Source: an uncultured Acetatifactor sp.
GTDB taxonomy: Bacteria > Bacillota > Clostridia > Lachnospirales > Lachnospiraceae
Assembly: GCA_934426825.1 (NCBI GenBank)
Contig: CAKRYI010000014.1
Coordinates: 1-64,000, forward strand
Direction of reading: 5' to 3'
DNA: 64,000 bases
Part shown: in pieces, positions 51,451 through 60,600 of the stretch
Position numbering within the stretch: the stretch's first letter is position 1
Layout of the letters: every line of letters begins with the position of its first letter
The notes under the pieces: generated by a model
Database searches by the model: none
Seen by the model: the letters and a program-made list of their open reading frames with translations, nothing else
Told to the model about the DNA's origin: nothing
Translations under genes and position numbers: made by a program

Positions 51451-52275
51451 ATGTTTTGGACCAGATTAGCCAGCGGAATAGTGTTGGTACTGATAGCGTT
51501 GCTGACCATGAGTCTGGGCGAACTTCCGCTGCTTCTTGTATTGCTTGCCATATCCCTGATTGCCTATCGGGAGCTGACGAAAGCGCTTTTGTGTGCAACG
51601 GACGAGAAGAAACTGAATGTACTGGAAATTGTGGGACTGGTGGGCGTAGTCGGCTATTATGTCTCGGTTTATTTTGCGGATGATGCAGTGATGCACCTGA
51701 TGAGCATCGTGGCGCTGTTCATGGCGGAAATGTTTGTCTATGTGGTGACATTCCCGAAATTTCAGGCTTCGCAGGTGATGGCGGCGGTATTTTCCTTTCT
51801 ATACGCCCCTGTGATGCTTTCCTTTGTTTATCTGACGCGCTCCTGCCCGCTGGGGATTTATATGGTATGGATGATTCTCATCAGTTCCTGGGGGTGCGAT
51901 ACCTGTGCGTACTGCGTGGGAAAACTGATTGGGAAAAAGCATATTTTCCCGCTGCTTAGTCCCCATAAATCACTGGAGGGATGTATCGGCGGAGTGCTCG
52001 GCTCTGCGCTGATTGGCGGATTGTACGGATATTTCTTTTTGGAGTCGCTGTTCCCGGAACAGACGGTGGTATGGATTATCGCCTTTATCTGCGGCGTCGG
52101 TGCCGTGATGAGTATGGTGGGCGATTTGGCTGCCTCTGCCATTAAACGGAATCACAATATCAAGGATTATGGCAAAGTGATTCCCGGACACGGCGGAATT
52201 ATGGACCGTTTTGACAGCATGATTGTGACGGCACCCATGACTTATTTCCTTACCATACTGATGCTTCGCCTGTAG
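51451..52275 (+). CDS. cdsA: Phosphatidate cytidylyltransferase
   Basis: A 274-residue enzyme with about eight membrane helices. The C-terminal signature reads SPHKSLEGCIGG and later SMVGDLAASAIKRNHNIKDYG and HGGIMDRFDS, containing the catalytic Asp and Lys positions. It makes CDP-diacylglycerol, the precursor used by PgsA in this window. Starts 4 bases after uppS. Confidence 0.95.
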   Translation: MFWTRLASGIVLVLIALLTMSLGELPLLLVLLAISLIAYRELTKALLCATDEKKLNVLEIVGLVGVVGYYVSVYFADDAVMHLMSIVALFMAEMFVYVVTFPKFQASQVMAAVFSFLYAPVMLSFVYLTRSCPLGIYMVWMILISSWGCDTCAYCVGKLIGKKHIFPLLSPHKSLEGCIGGVLGSALIGGLYGYFFLESLFPEQTVVWIIAFICGVGAVMSMVGDLAASAIKRNHNIKDYGKVIPGHGGIMDRFDSMIVTAPMTYFLTILMLRL

Positions 52276-52301
52276 CATGGTGGGAAGAAAGGAAAACGAA
52301 A

Positions 52302-53450
52302 GTGAAAAAGATAGCAATATTGGGGTCTACCGGTTCTATCGGCACACAGACCCTTGAAGTGGTGGAGAATAACCCGGAACTTAAGGTGGTGGCACTGGCT
52401 GCCGGAAGCAGTGTGGCAAAACTGGAAGAGCAGATAAGAAAGTTTCATCCCGTGATTGCCGCTATGTGGAGTGAGGAAGCGGCAGCGGATTTGAGAAGCC
52501 GGGTAGCGGATTTGCCGGTAAAAATTGTTTCCGGCATGGACGGTCTTTTGGAAATTGCTGTTTTACCCGAAGCGGAGGTATTGGTTACCGCCATTGTGGG
52601 AATGATTGGTATCAGACCAACTGTTGCTGCCATTAAAGCGGGGAAGGATATTGCCCTTGCCAATAAGGAAACGCTTGTGACTGCCGGACATATCATTATG
52701 CCCCTTGCAAAAGAATGCGGAGTTTCCATTCTGCCCGTGGACAGTGAGCACAGTGCGATTTTCCAATCACTGAACGGCGAACCGGCAAACCGGATTTCCA
52801 AAATCTTACTTACAGCGTCCGGCGGGCCTTTTCGGGGAAAGACCAGAGAGCAGCTTGAAAAAGTTCAGGTGGAAGATGCCCTGAAGCACCCGAACTGGAC
52901 AATGGGACGCAAAATAACCATTGATTCCTCCACACTGGTCAACAAAGGTCTGGAGGTCATGGAAGCAAAATGGCTCTTTGGAGTGGAACCGGAGCAGATT
53001 CAGGTGGTTGTGCACCCCCAGAGCGTGATACACTCCATGGTGGAATACGTGGACGGGGCAATTATTGCACAGCTTGGAACGCCGGATATGAAGCTACCGA
53101 TACAGTATGCCCTGTTTTATCCGGACAGAAGACCCTTGCCGGGAAAACGACTGGATTTTTATGAATTAGGGCAGATTACGTTTGAAAAGCCGGATGTGGA
53201 AACCTTTACGGGATTAAAGCTGGCTTATCAGGCAATGAAGGCGGGCGGAAGCATGCCTACGGTGTACAATGCCGCAAATGAGAAGGCGGTCGGATTGTTT
53301 TTGAACCGCAAAATATCTTATTTGCAGATTACGGAACTGATTGCGGATTCCATGGCAGTCCACAAAGTGATTGCCAATCCCACAGTGGAAGAAATACTGG
53401 AAACAGAGCAGGCGGTCTATGATTATATTGCAGGAAAGGTTAATGACTAA
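52302..53450 (+). CDS. dxr: 1-deoxy-D-xylulose 5-phosphate reductoisomerase
   Basis: A 382-residue enzyme of the MEP isoprenoid pathway. NADPH-binding LGSTGSIGTQTLEVV, ALANKETLVTAG, the metal-binding DSEHSAIFQ, LTASGGPF, and HPNWTMGRKITIDSSTLVNKG are all present. It begins at GTG after AAGAAAGGAAA. It feeds the precursor to UppS, encoded two genes upstream. Confidence 0.97.
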   Translation: MKKIAILGSTGSIGTQTLEVVENNPELKVVALAAGSSVAKLEEQIRKFHPVIAAMWSEEAAADLRSRVADLPVKIVSGMDGLLEIAVLPEAEVLVTAIVGMIGIRPTVAAIKAGKDIALANKETLVTAGHIIMPLAKECGVSILPVDSEHSAIFQSLNGEPANRISKILLTASGGPFRGKTREQLEKVQVEDALKHPNWTMGRKITIDSSTLVNKGLEVMEAKWLFGVEPEQIQVVVHPQSVIHSMVEYVDGAIIAQLGTPDMKLPIQYALFYPDRRPLPGKRLDFYELGQITFEKPDVETFTGLKLAYQAMKAGGSMPTVYNAANEKAVGLFLNRKISYLQITELIADSMAVHKVIANPTVEEILETEQAVYDYIAGKVND

Positions 53451-53454
53451 ATAG

Positions 53455-54513
53455 ATGGCTACGTTTTTATTGTTTGTGTTAATATTCGGAGTGGTGGTTG
53501 TTTCCCATGAGTTCGGACATTTTTTGCTGGCAAAGGCAAACGGAATCCATGTGGTGGAGTTTGCCGTCGGAATGGGACCGACCTTGCTTTCCTTTAAAAA
53601 GGGAGACACCAAGTATGCCCTGAAACTGCTGCCTTTAGGCGGTGCCTGTATGTTTGAGGGAGAGGACGGACTGTATACGGAAGGCGGAGCCGTCAGTGAC
53701 GGAGCCTTTACAAGAGCGAGCGTGTGGGCGAGAATCTCCACGGTGCTGGCAGGCCCGGTTTTTAACTTTATCCTCGGTTTTATCATTGCCCTGATTATGG
53801 TAAATATCAAAGGTGTCCGTATCGGACTGCCGATTATATCCGAGGTGACGGAGGGCGGCGCGGCGCAGGAAGCCGGACTTTTGCCGGGTGACCGCATTGT
53901 TTCGTTAGACGGTGACAGAATTTGTCTCTTTCAGGAAATCTTTTTATTCACCCAGCTCTGTGACGGGAAAGAGATTCCTGTGGTCTATGTGCGCGACGGA
54001 CAAAAGTACACCACAATGCTGACCCCTCAGTATAATGAAGCAAACGGACGGTATCTGATTGGAATTACCGGAACGTCCGCGGAGGGACAGGGAATCAACA
54101 GTCTCAAGTATGCGTGGTATGAGGTGCGGTATTCCATGGTTGCCACCTACAAGAGTCTGGGGCTCATGCTCCACGGAAAGGTCAGCAGGCAGGACGTGGC
54201 AGGGCCGGTGGGCATTGCCGTCAATGTGGTGGGTAAGACCTACGAACAGGCGAAAAAGTATGGCGCGTTGGATGTACTGGTGAATATGCTGAATATTTCC
54301 CTTTTGCTCTCCATCAACTTGGGAGTGCTAAACCTCCTGCCAATTCCGGCACTGGACGGCGGACGGCTGGTATTTTTACTGGTGGAAGTGATACGAGGCA
54401 AACCGGTGCCCCCGGAAAAAGAGGGAATTGTGCATCTGGTAGGTCTTGTGTTCTTCATGATACTTATGGTATTTTTATTCTTCAATGATTTGGCAAATAT
54501 CTTTATGAAATAA
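53455..54513 (+). CDS. rseP: RIP metalloprotease (RseP/RasP family)
   Basis: A 352-residue site-2 protease. The zinc motif HEFGH is at 18-22, a PDZ domain spans about 125-195 (ISEVTEGGAAQEAGLLPGD), and the third ligand lies in LLPIPALDGGRL near the C-terminus. About four membrane helices. Homologues release membrane-bound anti-sigma factors or clear signal peptides. The ATG lies 2 bases after the dxr stop, so the genes are coupled. Confidence 0.95.
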   Translation: MATFLLFVLIFGVVVVSHEFGHFLLAKANGIHVVEFAVGMGPTLLSFKKGDTKYALKLLPLGGACMFEGEDGLYTEGGAVSDGAFTRASVWARISTVLAGPVFNFILGFIIALIMVNIKGVRIGLPIISEVTEGGAAQEAGLLPGDRIVSLDGDRICLFQEIFLFTQLCDGKEIPVVYVRDGQKYTTMLTPQYNEANGRYLIGITGTSAEGQGINSLKYAWYEVRYSMVATYKSLGLMLHGKVSRQDVAGPVGIAVNVVGKTYEQAKKYGALDVLVNMLNISLLLSINLGVLNLLPIPALDGGRLVFLLVEVIRGKPVPPEKEGIVHLVGLVFFMILMVFLFFNDLANIFMK

Positions 54514-54540
54514 AGCTGTAAATGCAGTGCATATTCTTTT

Positions 54541-54566
54541 CGGGGCGGCGCATGGGCTGCCCCGGA
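54541..54566 (+). terminator. GC-rich hairpin after rseP
   Basis: CGGGGC pairs with GCCCCG around an interior loop, close to the end of the rseP cluster. No T run follows, so termination is uncertain. Confidence 0.4.
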
Positions 54567-54756
54567 AGTGTCTTATTTTCTGAAGGTCTGTTTTTCTCAA
54601 AAGTATGATTCCGAAATTTCAACGAAATGCTTAAATTAGCAAACACTCTAAACTGTTAACTTAGCAAATGTAATATTGTAAATTATTAATTCAAAATAGT
54701 ACATTTATTTCTATCAAAAATCAGCGACACAAAAAATTACAGAACGGAGGAATGAC

Positions 54757-55401
54757 ATGGAATATTTGTCGGCATTTTATCGACAGGAAGGGGAAAATGC
54801 CTCCTCGCTGCTTCTTTTGCAGGCATATTATAAGCCGAAGCGGATGCCTGTTTTGCTGGCGGCAGTCTGCGAAAAGAATCCACCGGGCGGGGAATGTCCC
54901 GAAAAAAACGGCGTGCTATTGGCACTCAAGGACTGGTTTTATGACAAGGGACTTTTTCTGTGTGCGGAAAAGGGAGACGGTGGCTGGAACCGGGCGCTAA
55001 AACAGCTTGAACAAAACGCCTTGGCATGCGGCACAGACTTTTGTGCTTTTTTGTGTGCAGGCAGACATTTTCTGCAATTCGGACGGGGAGAACAGCGGGT
55101 GTACCTTCTGAATACCAGAAACAACAGGCGGGTGTGCAGAAAGCTGTCACAGGCGTGCCGGCGGGAGGGAAACACGCAGGAAAGAAGCACGCAGGAAGGA
55201 CTCATGCAGGAAGGAATCGGGATTTTGCTTGTCACGTCAGGGTTTCAAAGAGCAGCGGATGAGGCGTATCTGGCGGAGACCTTTGACAGGGAGACATTGC
55301 GGACGGAGAAAGATATGGAGGAGAGGATAAAAAGAGCGGGAGCCTTTCTGGAGAGAAGGGGAGGCAGTGACATGGGTGCGGTGTTTTTGGCTATAAGATA
55401 A
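54757..55401 (+). CDS. Degenerate PP2C-like protein
   Basis: A 214-residue protein. The order of short matches, LLLLQAYYK, MPVLLAAVCEKNPPGG, ALKDWFYDKG, FCAFLCAGRHFLQFGRGEQRVYLLN and ILLVTSGFQR, follows the PP2C fold of small Ser/Thr phosphatases (VCDGMGG, GDSRIYL, LCSDGF). Each metal-binding Asp position is replaced: VCE instead of VCD, GRGEQR instead of GDSR, TSGF instead of SDGF. It is likely inactive and may bind phosphoproteins. A Gln/Glu-rich repeat segment (about 148-162) interrupts the later part. The next gene is a kinase. The PP2C relationship is by pattern, not by strong identity. Confidence 0.55.
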   Translation: MEYLSAFYRQEGENASSLLLLQAYYKPKRMPVLLAAVCEKNPPGGECPEKNGVLLALKDWFYDKGLFLCAEKGDGGWNRALKQLEQNALACGTDFCAFLCAGRHFLQFGRGEQRVYLLNTRNNRRVCRKLSQACRREGNTQERSTQEGLMQEGIGILLVTSGFQRAADEAYLAETFDRETLRTEKDMEERIKRAGAFLERRGGSDMGAVFLAIR

Positions 55402-55472
55402 AAGGTGTGTGAAAGAGATTATATCGGGAATGCCGTGGCTGTATGGGAAAGTGCAGACGAAACAAGGAGACG

Positions 55473-55532
55473 GATGGAAAGAGGAAAGATGGAAAGAGGA
55501 GAGATGGAAAGAGAACAGATGAAAAGAGGATA
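55473..55532 (+). repeat. Four 15-bp tandem repeats between the PP2C-like and kinase genes
   Basis: Units starting GATGGAAAGAGG at 55473, 55488, 55503 and 55518 (the last two slightly degenerate). The purine-rich tract includes several AGAGGA sequences and lies 17-76 bases before the kinase start, so copy number changes could alter translation or spacing. Confidence 0.8.
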
Positions 55533-55548
55533 GGGAGGGAAAGTAGGT

Positions 55549-56355
55549 ATGCAGAAGGAAAAATGGGAATCTGCTTTGGCAGAAAGGGGTTATACGCTTG
55601 GAGAGAAACTTGGAAGCGGCACATTTTCCACAGTTTACAGAGTGGAGGAAAAGCGTACCGGGCGGATAATGGCGTGTAAAATCAGCGGGCAGACCCAAAT
55701 GCTTTGCAGGGAGGGAGAACTGCTGCAACGGGTGAATCATGCTCTTTTTCCCAAATTTTATGAGAGGTGGGAACAGGACGACCGGGCATTTCTGTGCATG
55801 GAATACATACCGGGGAGGACTTTGGATAAGGTATTTGCGGACGGCATTTGCCTGAGCGGCAGACAGGTATTGGACATAACCGCCCGGCTGGCAGAGGGAC
55901 TTTCGTACCTGCATGAGCTTTCGGAACCGGTGTATTACCGGGATTTGAAACCGGACAATATTGTGCTAGAGCCTGAGGGCGGGGTGAGGCTGTTGGATTT
56001 CGGGAGTGCAGGGACGGCAAAGCTGTTTGCAAATGTAGTGACCGGTACACGGGGATATGCGGCGTGGGAACAGTTTATTCCGGGGGTGGACACGGGGACT
56101 GCGGCGGATGTGTATGCGCTGGGACAAATTTTGCGGCAAATGCTGTGTCATAGCAGGATTACGGACAGAAAAATTTATAACGGTTTCGTGCAGCTTTCAA
56201 GGGACTGTATTCGGAAACTTCCGCAGGAGAGAGTGCCGGACATGAGGTGCTTTCACAAGCGTTTAGAAAGCTGTTTTGCAGACAAAAAGAATGGGTGGAG
56301 CGGCAGAGAATGGGCAGGAAATTATCTTATCCAAAAAAATATTATAAAAAGCTAG
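55549..56355 (+). CDS. Compact Hanks-type serine/threonine protein kinase
   Basis: A 268-residue soluble kinase. Gly loop GSGTFSTVY (22-30), ATP-binding K44 (MACK), catalytic YRDLKPDN with D132, K134 and N137, and the metal-binding DFG with D150 are all present, so it should be active. It has no membrane helix and no PASTA repeats, unlike the PrkC-type kinase that controls cell-wall growth. GGGAGGGAAAG precedes the ATG. The neighbours are a PP2C-like protein and a CheY-SARP regulator, suggesting one local signalling circuit. Its substrates are unknown. Confidence 0.9.
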   Translation: MQKEKWESALAERGYTLGEKLGSGTFSTVYRVEEKRTGRIMACKISGQTQMLCREGELLQRVNHALFPKFYERWEQDDRAFLCMEYIPGRTLDKVFADGICLSGRQVLDITARLAEGLSYLHELSEPVYYRDLKPDNIVLEPEGGVRLLDFGSAGTAKLFANVVTGTRGYAAWEQFIPGVDTGTAADVYALGQILRQMLCHSRITDRKIYNGFVQLSRDCIRKLPQERVPDMRCFHKRLESCFADKKNGWSGREWAGNYLIQKNIIKS

Positions 56356-56465
56356 TACATAAGTTGTATTTATCCAAAAAACGTGTTATTATTACATAAA
56401 AGCGTTGTAAAATACGCTATTGGAATGTTGTGCTAAGAACCAGGGAGGAATAAAAGAAACAACGT

Positions 56466-57281
56466 ATGAAGACCATAATAGTTGGAGAACATACGGCCAT
56501 GAGGAACCAGATTGAGCAGGAATGCAGGGAGTTTGACAAGGTAGAACTGACAGGTGTCTTTGACAATGCGGAGGAGGCACTTAAATTTGCGAGGGAACAT
56601 AAAGTAGAGTTTGCCCTGATGAATATCGGACTGCCGGGAATGAACGGAATCGAATTGGGCCGCAGACTGAAAGAGATAAACAGGGAAATGATATTGATTT
56701 ATATGACCCGGTACAGTGAGTATGTTGTGGACACGATGCGCATGAAAGCAGATTACTGCGTGATGAAACCGTGTGGAAGGACGGATATTCGGGATGCGCT
56801 GACGAGAGCGTTGCTGTTGTCAGAACGCTTTCATAAAAAGATGCAGGTGGTAACGTTCGGAAGGTTTGAGGTGTATGCGGATGATGTACAGTTATATTTT
56901 AGTAACGGAAAGGCAAAGGAGCTGTTAGCATATTGTATTCACCGGGAGGGGGCTGCAATTTCCATGCCGGAAGCAGTGGATATTCTGTGGTCGGACAGAC
57001 CTTATGACGAAAAGGTAAAAAGGTTATACCGTAAAGCAACCGGTTTTATTCAGACGATTTTGGAGGAAAACGGACAGAAGGACGTGTTTGTATGTAATAG
57101 GGGAAGCTGTTATATCCAGAGCAAAAATGTGGATTGCGATTTGTATCGTTTTCTGGAGGGAGAGATGTCTGCTGCGCAGATGAACAAGGCGCTGGAGGAT
57201 GGATATTTGCCGGAATACTCATGGGCAGAATCAAAAGTACAGCTATTGCAGGATAGAATGAAAGATATTCCAAATGAATAA
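56466..57281 (+). CDS. CheY-like pseudo-receiver fused to a SARP-type DNA-binding domain
   Basis: A 271-residue regulator. The N-terminal receiver (about 1-120) keeps the fold, with K101 (VMKPCG) and T81, but the phospho-acceptor reads ALMNIGLPGMNG, so N53 replaces Asp, and the acidic pocket reads VGEH rather than VDDE. Phosphorylation on Asp is therefore not expected. The C-terminal part (about 126-271) has a winged-helix, VVTFGRFEVYADD, and a region like the bacterial transcriptional activator domain, as in SARP proteins. Control by the upstream Ser/Thr kinase is a possible alternative. GGGAGG lies 18 bases upstream, a long spacing, so the start may be slightly different. Confidence 0.82.
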   Translation: MKTIIVGEHTAMRNQIEQECREFDKVELTGVFDNAEEALKFAREHKVEFALMNIGLPGMNGIELGRRLKEINREMILIYMTRYSEYVVDTMRMKADYCVMKPCGRTDIRDALTRALLLSERFHKKMQVVTFGRFEVYADDVQLYFSNGKAKELLAYCIHREGAAISMPEAVDILWSDRPYDEKVKRLYRKATGFIQTILEENGQKDVFVCNRGSCYIQSKNVDCDLYRFLEGEMSAAQMNKALEDGYLPEYSWAESKVQLLQDRMKDIPNE

Positions 57282-57292
57282 TGGAAAAAGTA

Positions 57293-57324
57293 AGAGGAGC
57301 ATGGTGATTATGCCCCTCTTTTTT
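57293..57324 (+). terminator. Terminator after the SARP gene
   Basis: AGAGG-A-GCAT pairs with ATGC-C-CCTCT (opposed single bases unpaired) and ends in TTTTTT. Confidence 0.82.
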
Positions 57325-57334
57325 GCAAAAACAT

Positions 57335-57365
57335 TTGACTTGTCCCCGAAGGTGTATGGTATAAT
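57335..57365 (+). promoter_or_regulatory. Promoter of the giant surface protein
   Basis: TTGACT (57335-57340), 19-base spacer, TATAAT (57360-57365). The spacing is long, so activation by another factor is possible. Confidence 0.6.
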
Positions 57366-57370
57366 GTAAC

Positions 57371-57600
57371 CGATGCAAAGGAAAAACAAGCGTCTGCGAA
57401 GCAGACATTTGTTTTTCCTGCATCGTTAACGAACGAACCGCCTGCGCCAGCAGGCTTTGAAGCGCGAAAGCGCGGGTTCGTGAGTTTTTGACAAGAGGCT
57501 ATCGCAAAGCCGTCTTGCCGCCATTACATGGCGGATTATACGAAATCCATGGCTCGAAAAGTAAATGTCCCTACGGGACGCTTCCCTTTTTTCACAGGGA
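57371..57600 (+). promoter_or_regulatory. Highly structured 5' leader (unassigned RNA element)
   Basis: About 230 nt packed with hairpins: a long arm (57371-57425, with inner GTCTGC-GAA-GCAGAC), a three-way junction closed by ACGAACC/GGTTCGT (57433-57481) with two inner hairpins (CCTGC/GCAGG and GCGC-GAAA-GCGC), a GGCT/AGCC hairpin (57497-57511), CCGCCAT-TAC-ATGGCGG (57518-57534), and two mutually exclusive hairpins, GTCCC/GGGAC (57567-57579) and GGGA/TCCC (57575-57586), the latter followed by TTTTTT. This arrangement suggests a riboswitch-like or protein-bound attenuator. I could not match it to a known class. Confidence 0.6.
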
Positions 57601-57632
57601 TTCACATATTCAAAGGAGGAGGTTTCTAGTCT

Positions 57633-60600
57633 ATGAAGAAACGAGTATTAAGTCTGTTCATGGCATTTACTCTCTGTTTCTCAATGCAGCCCACGATGGT
57701 ATTTGCGGAGGGAACAAGTGTAGCGGCAGAGCAGGAAGTGCAGAGCAGCGAGAGTACCACCGGGGTTGACGCCACGGGTGGTATCAGCGGCGGAGACGTC
57801 AGCGGTGGAGACACCGGCACACAAAATACAGAAAAGGATGCGACGGTCAAGGCGGTGCAGGAACTCATTGACGCCCTGCCGGACGAGGTGACGGCGGAGA
57901 ATGCGGAAGCTGTCGGCGCACAGCTTGCAGCCATTGACAAGACTATGGCTGCACTGACTAAGGAGCAGGCAGCAGGGCTTAACATGACCCGCTATGAGAA
58001 TATTTGCGAGGCTTTGAACGCACTTGTGGCGGTACAGTACGAGCATGTCGGCAGCCACGGTTTCGAACTGCCTACAGGCAAGACATGGGAAGCCATTAAT
58101 AATGCAGACGAACTGAGAAATGCGTCGGAAAACGGTTACTATTACCTGACTGCTCCCATAACGTTGGACGCAGAATGGACGCCCGTGGACGGCATGGTAC
58201 TCTGCCTGAACGGCAAGACCATTACAATGGAGGCGGATAAAGACGTCATCACAGTCGGAAAAGGGTATACTTTCACCCTCTGTGATTGTACGGGTAACGG
58301 TAAAATCACTCATGGTGACAAGACGGCTGATGAGAAGTACTCCGGCGGCGGTGTGAATATATCTCAGTCCTCCGGTTCTTTCTACATGTATGGCGGCAAC
58401 ATTACCGGCAACACAGCCGGAGGTACAGGCAACAGTACGCACGGTGGCGGTGTCTATGTGTTGTTTTGCAATTTTTATATGTACGGCGGCAGTATTTCCG
58501 GCAACACAGCCGATGAGGGTGGTGGCGTATGTATCGGTTATAATGCTAAATGCACCATGAGTGGTGGCACTATTGGTGGTACGGAAGATGATGATGCAAA
58601 CATTGACACCAATAGCAGCGCGTGTGGAGCAGGTGTATTTATTTCTCCGAGTGCCGAGTTTAATATGACTGGCGGTACCATCAGTGGCAACACGGGTAGC
58701 TATGGTGGCGGCGTATATGTGGGCGGAACATTTACCATATCTAATAATGCTGTCATTACCGGACATAATGTCAGCGGTGTGTACGTGGCTGACGGCGGTA
58801 CTTTTAATATGAATGGCGGTACTGTCTCACAAAACCAAAAGTGCGGTGTGCATTCTTACAATGGTAACATCAACATGACTGGCGGCAACATCAGTGGCAA
58901 CACGGGTAGCTTTGGTGGCGGTGTATATCTCGGTAATAAAGCGAAATTTACCATGACTGGTGGCAGCATCACTGGAAATAATGCTACCGGTAGCCAGAAA
59001 TGCGCGGGTGGCATGTATGTGGCGGGAACCATGACTGTGTCCGGCAATGTGCGAATTATGGATAACTGGGGAGGCGGCGAGCTGTCTGGAGATGTGTATG
59101 TGAAAGGTGATAACGGTATAAAGAGTAATCTCCACTTGTCGACGGAGAGCAATGCTGTTCCTACGACCATCACCATTTCCGGACCATTGACCGGTGGTGC
59201 AGGCTGCATCGGTGTAAGTAAACTTGCAGGTAGTATGCCAACGTATGGGAACCCCATTAAGATTGTTGTCAGCGGCAGTTATACCCCGACCGACGATGAC
59301 ATAAAGTGCTTTATCGCCGACGCGGACAACCGTTATCAGATAACAAAAAGTGACGATAACACAACCCTCTATCTGGACGTGAAGCCCCACGAACAACACC
59401 CTATCTGTGGCGCAGCCTGTGAGGATGGCGGGAACCATGCCAATTTGACGGATTGGACGGGCGTTTCGACTTTGGACAATACCATGCAAAAAGGCAATTA
59501 TTACCTGACGGACGACGTGACGCTGACTGCGGCATGGAAGCCTGCGGACGGTACCGCACTCTGTCTCAACGGTCACAGCATTAAAGTTGATGCAAATGAC
59601 GATGCGATTATCGTCTCCGAAGACGTCAACTTCACACTGACCGATTGTGACGGCAACGGTGTTATCACGCACAACAGTGGGAAAAAGAGTTCCGGCGTGA
59701 CGGTGGGCGGTACCTTTACCATGTACGGCGGTATCATCAGTGGCAATGCAATGGAAACAAGCGGTGGCGGCGTGATAGTGAACAGTACCGGTACCTTTAC
59801 CATGTGTGGCGGCACCATCAGCGGCAACACAGCAGGCACATTGGGTGGCGGTGTCTGTGTGGGGAGCGGCACCTTCACCATGACCGGCAGTGCGAAAATC
59901 AGCGGCAATAAGGCGGTTAACGGTGGTGGTGTCTATGTGGAACAAGGCACCTTCACCATGGACGACGGTTCTATTTACGGTAACACTGCCAAAAACAATG
60001 GCGGCGGCGTATACAATAACGGTACCTTCATTATGACCAACGGCACCATCGGCGGTGTCGGGAGTAACCCTTCCAACGATGCTGTAAATGGCGGCGGTGT
60101 GTATGTGGCTGGCTACGGTACTTTCAAAATGGGTGGTATCAATAAAACGCCGCAGGTTTTCGGAAACTATATCACGGGCAAAGGTGCAGGCGTGTATGCG
60201 GACGGAATACTGGAACTTTCCGGCGGGGTGCAAATACTGGACAATAATGGTGGTGATAGCAGTGACATATATCTGCCCGGCGATAAGACCATTCGGATTA
60301 CCGGTAAGCTCATTAATCCAAAAACCATCGGTATTACGTTAGAAAATCCACCTTCCGTGGAGGGAAACAATGTCGTTTTTGCTGAAGGAAATAACTATCA
60401 GTTGACGGATGACGATACAAAGGCGTTTTTCTACAATGATGATTACAACTGGGAGACTTACACTGTACAGCGCGATGGCAAGTGGCTCAGAATGTACCGT
60501 GGCGAGCCTCACAGGCACACGGTTTGCGATGGCTCCGGCTGCACCGACGACAGCCACGGCAATGTGCTTTTCAATGCACTGACCTATGACGAGACAGGCA

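Noticed and set aside
57490..57545. Possible c-di-GMP-I riboswitch (CGCAAAGCC followed by ATGGC)
   Set aside because: The preceding GCAAACC strand, the GNRA-capped arm and the tetraloop receptor are missing or misplaced, so I leave the leader unassigned.
57681..60233. Long minus-strand open frames (361 and 468 codons)
   Set aside because: They lie opposite the beta-helix repeat gene, are Thr/His/Ala-rich low complexity and lack ribosome binding sites. The plus-strand frame has a signal peptide and clear domains.
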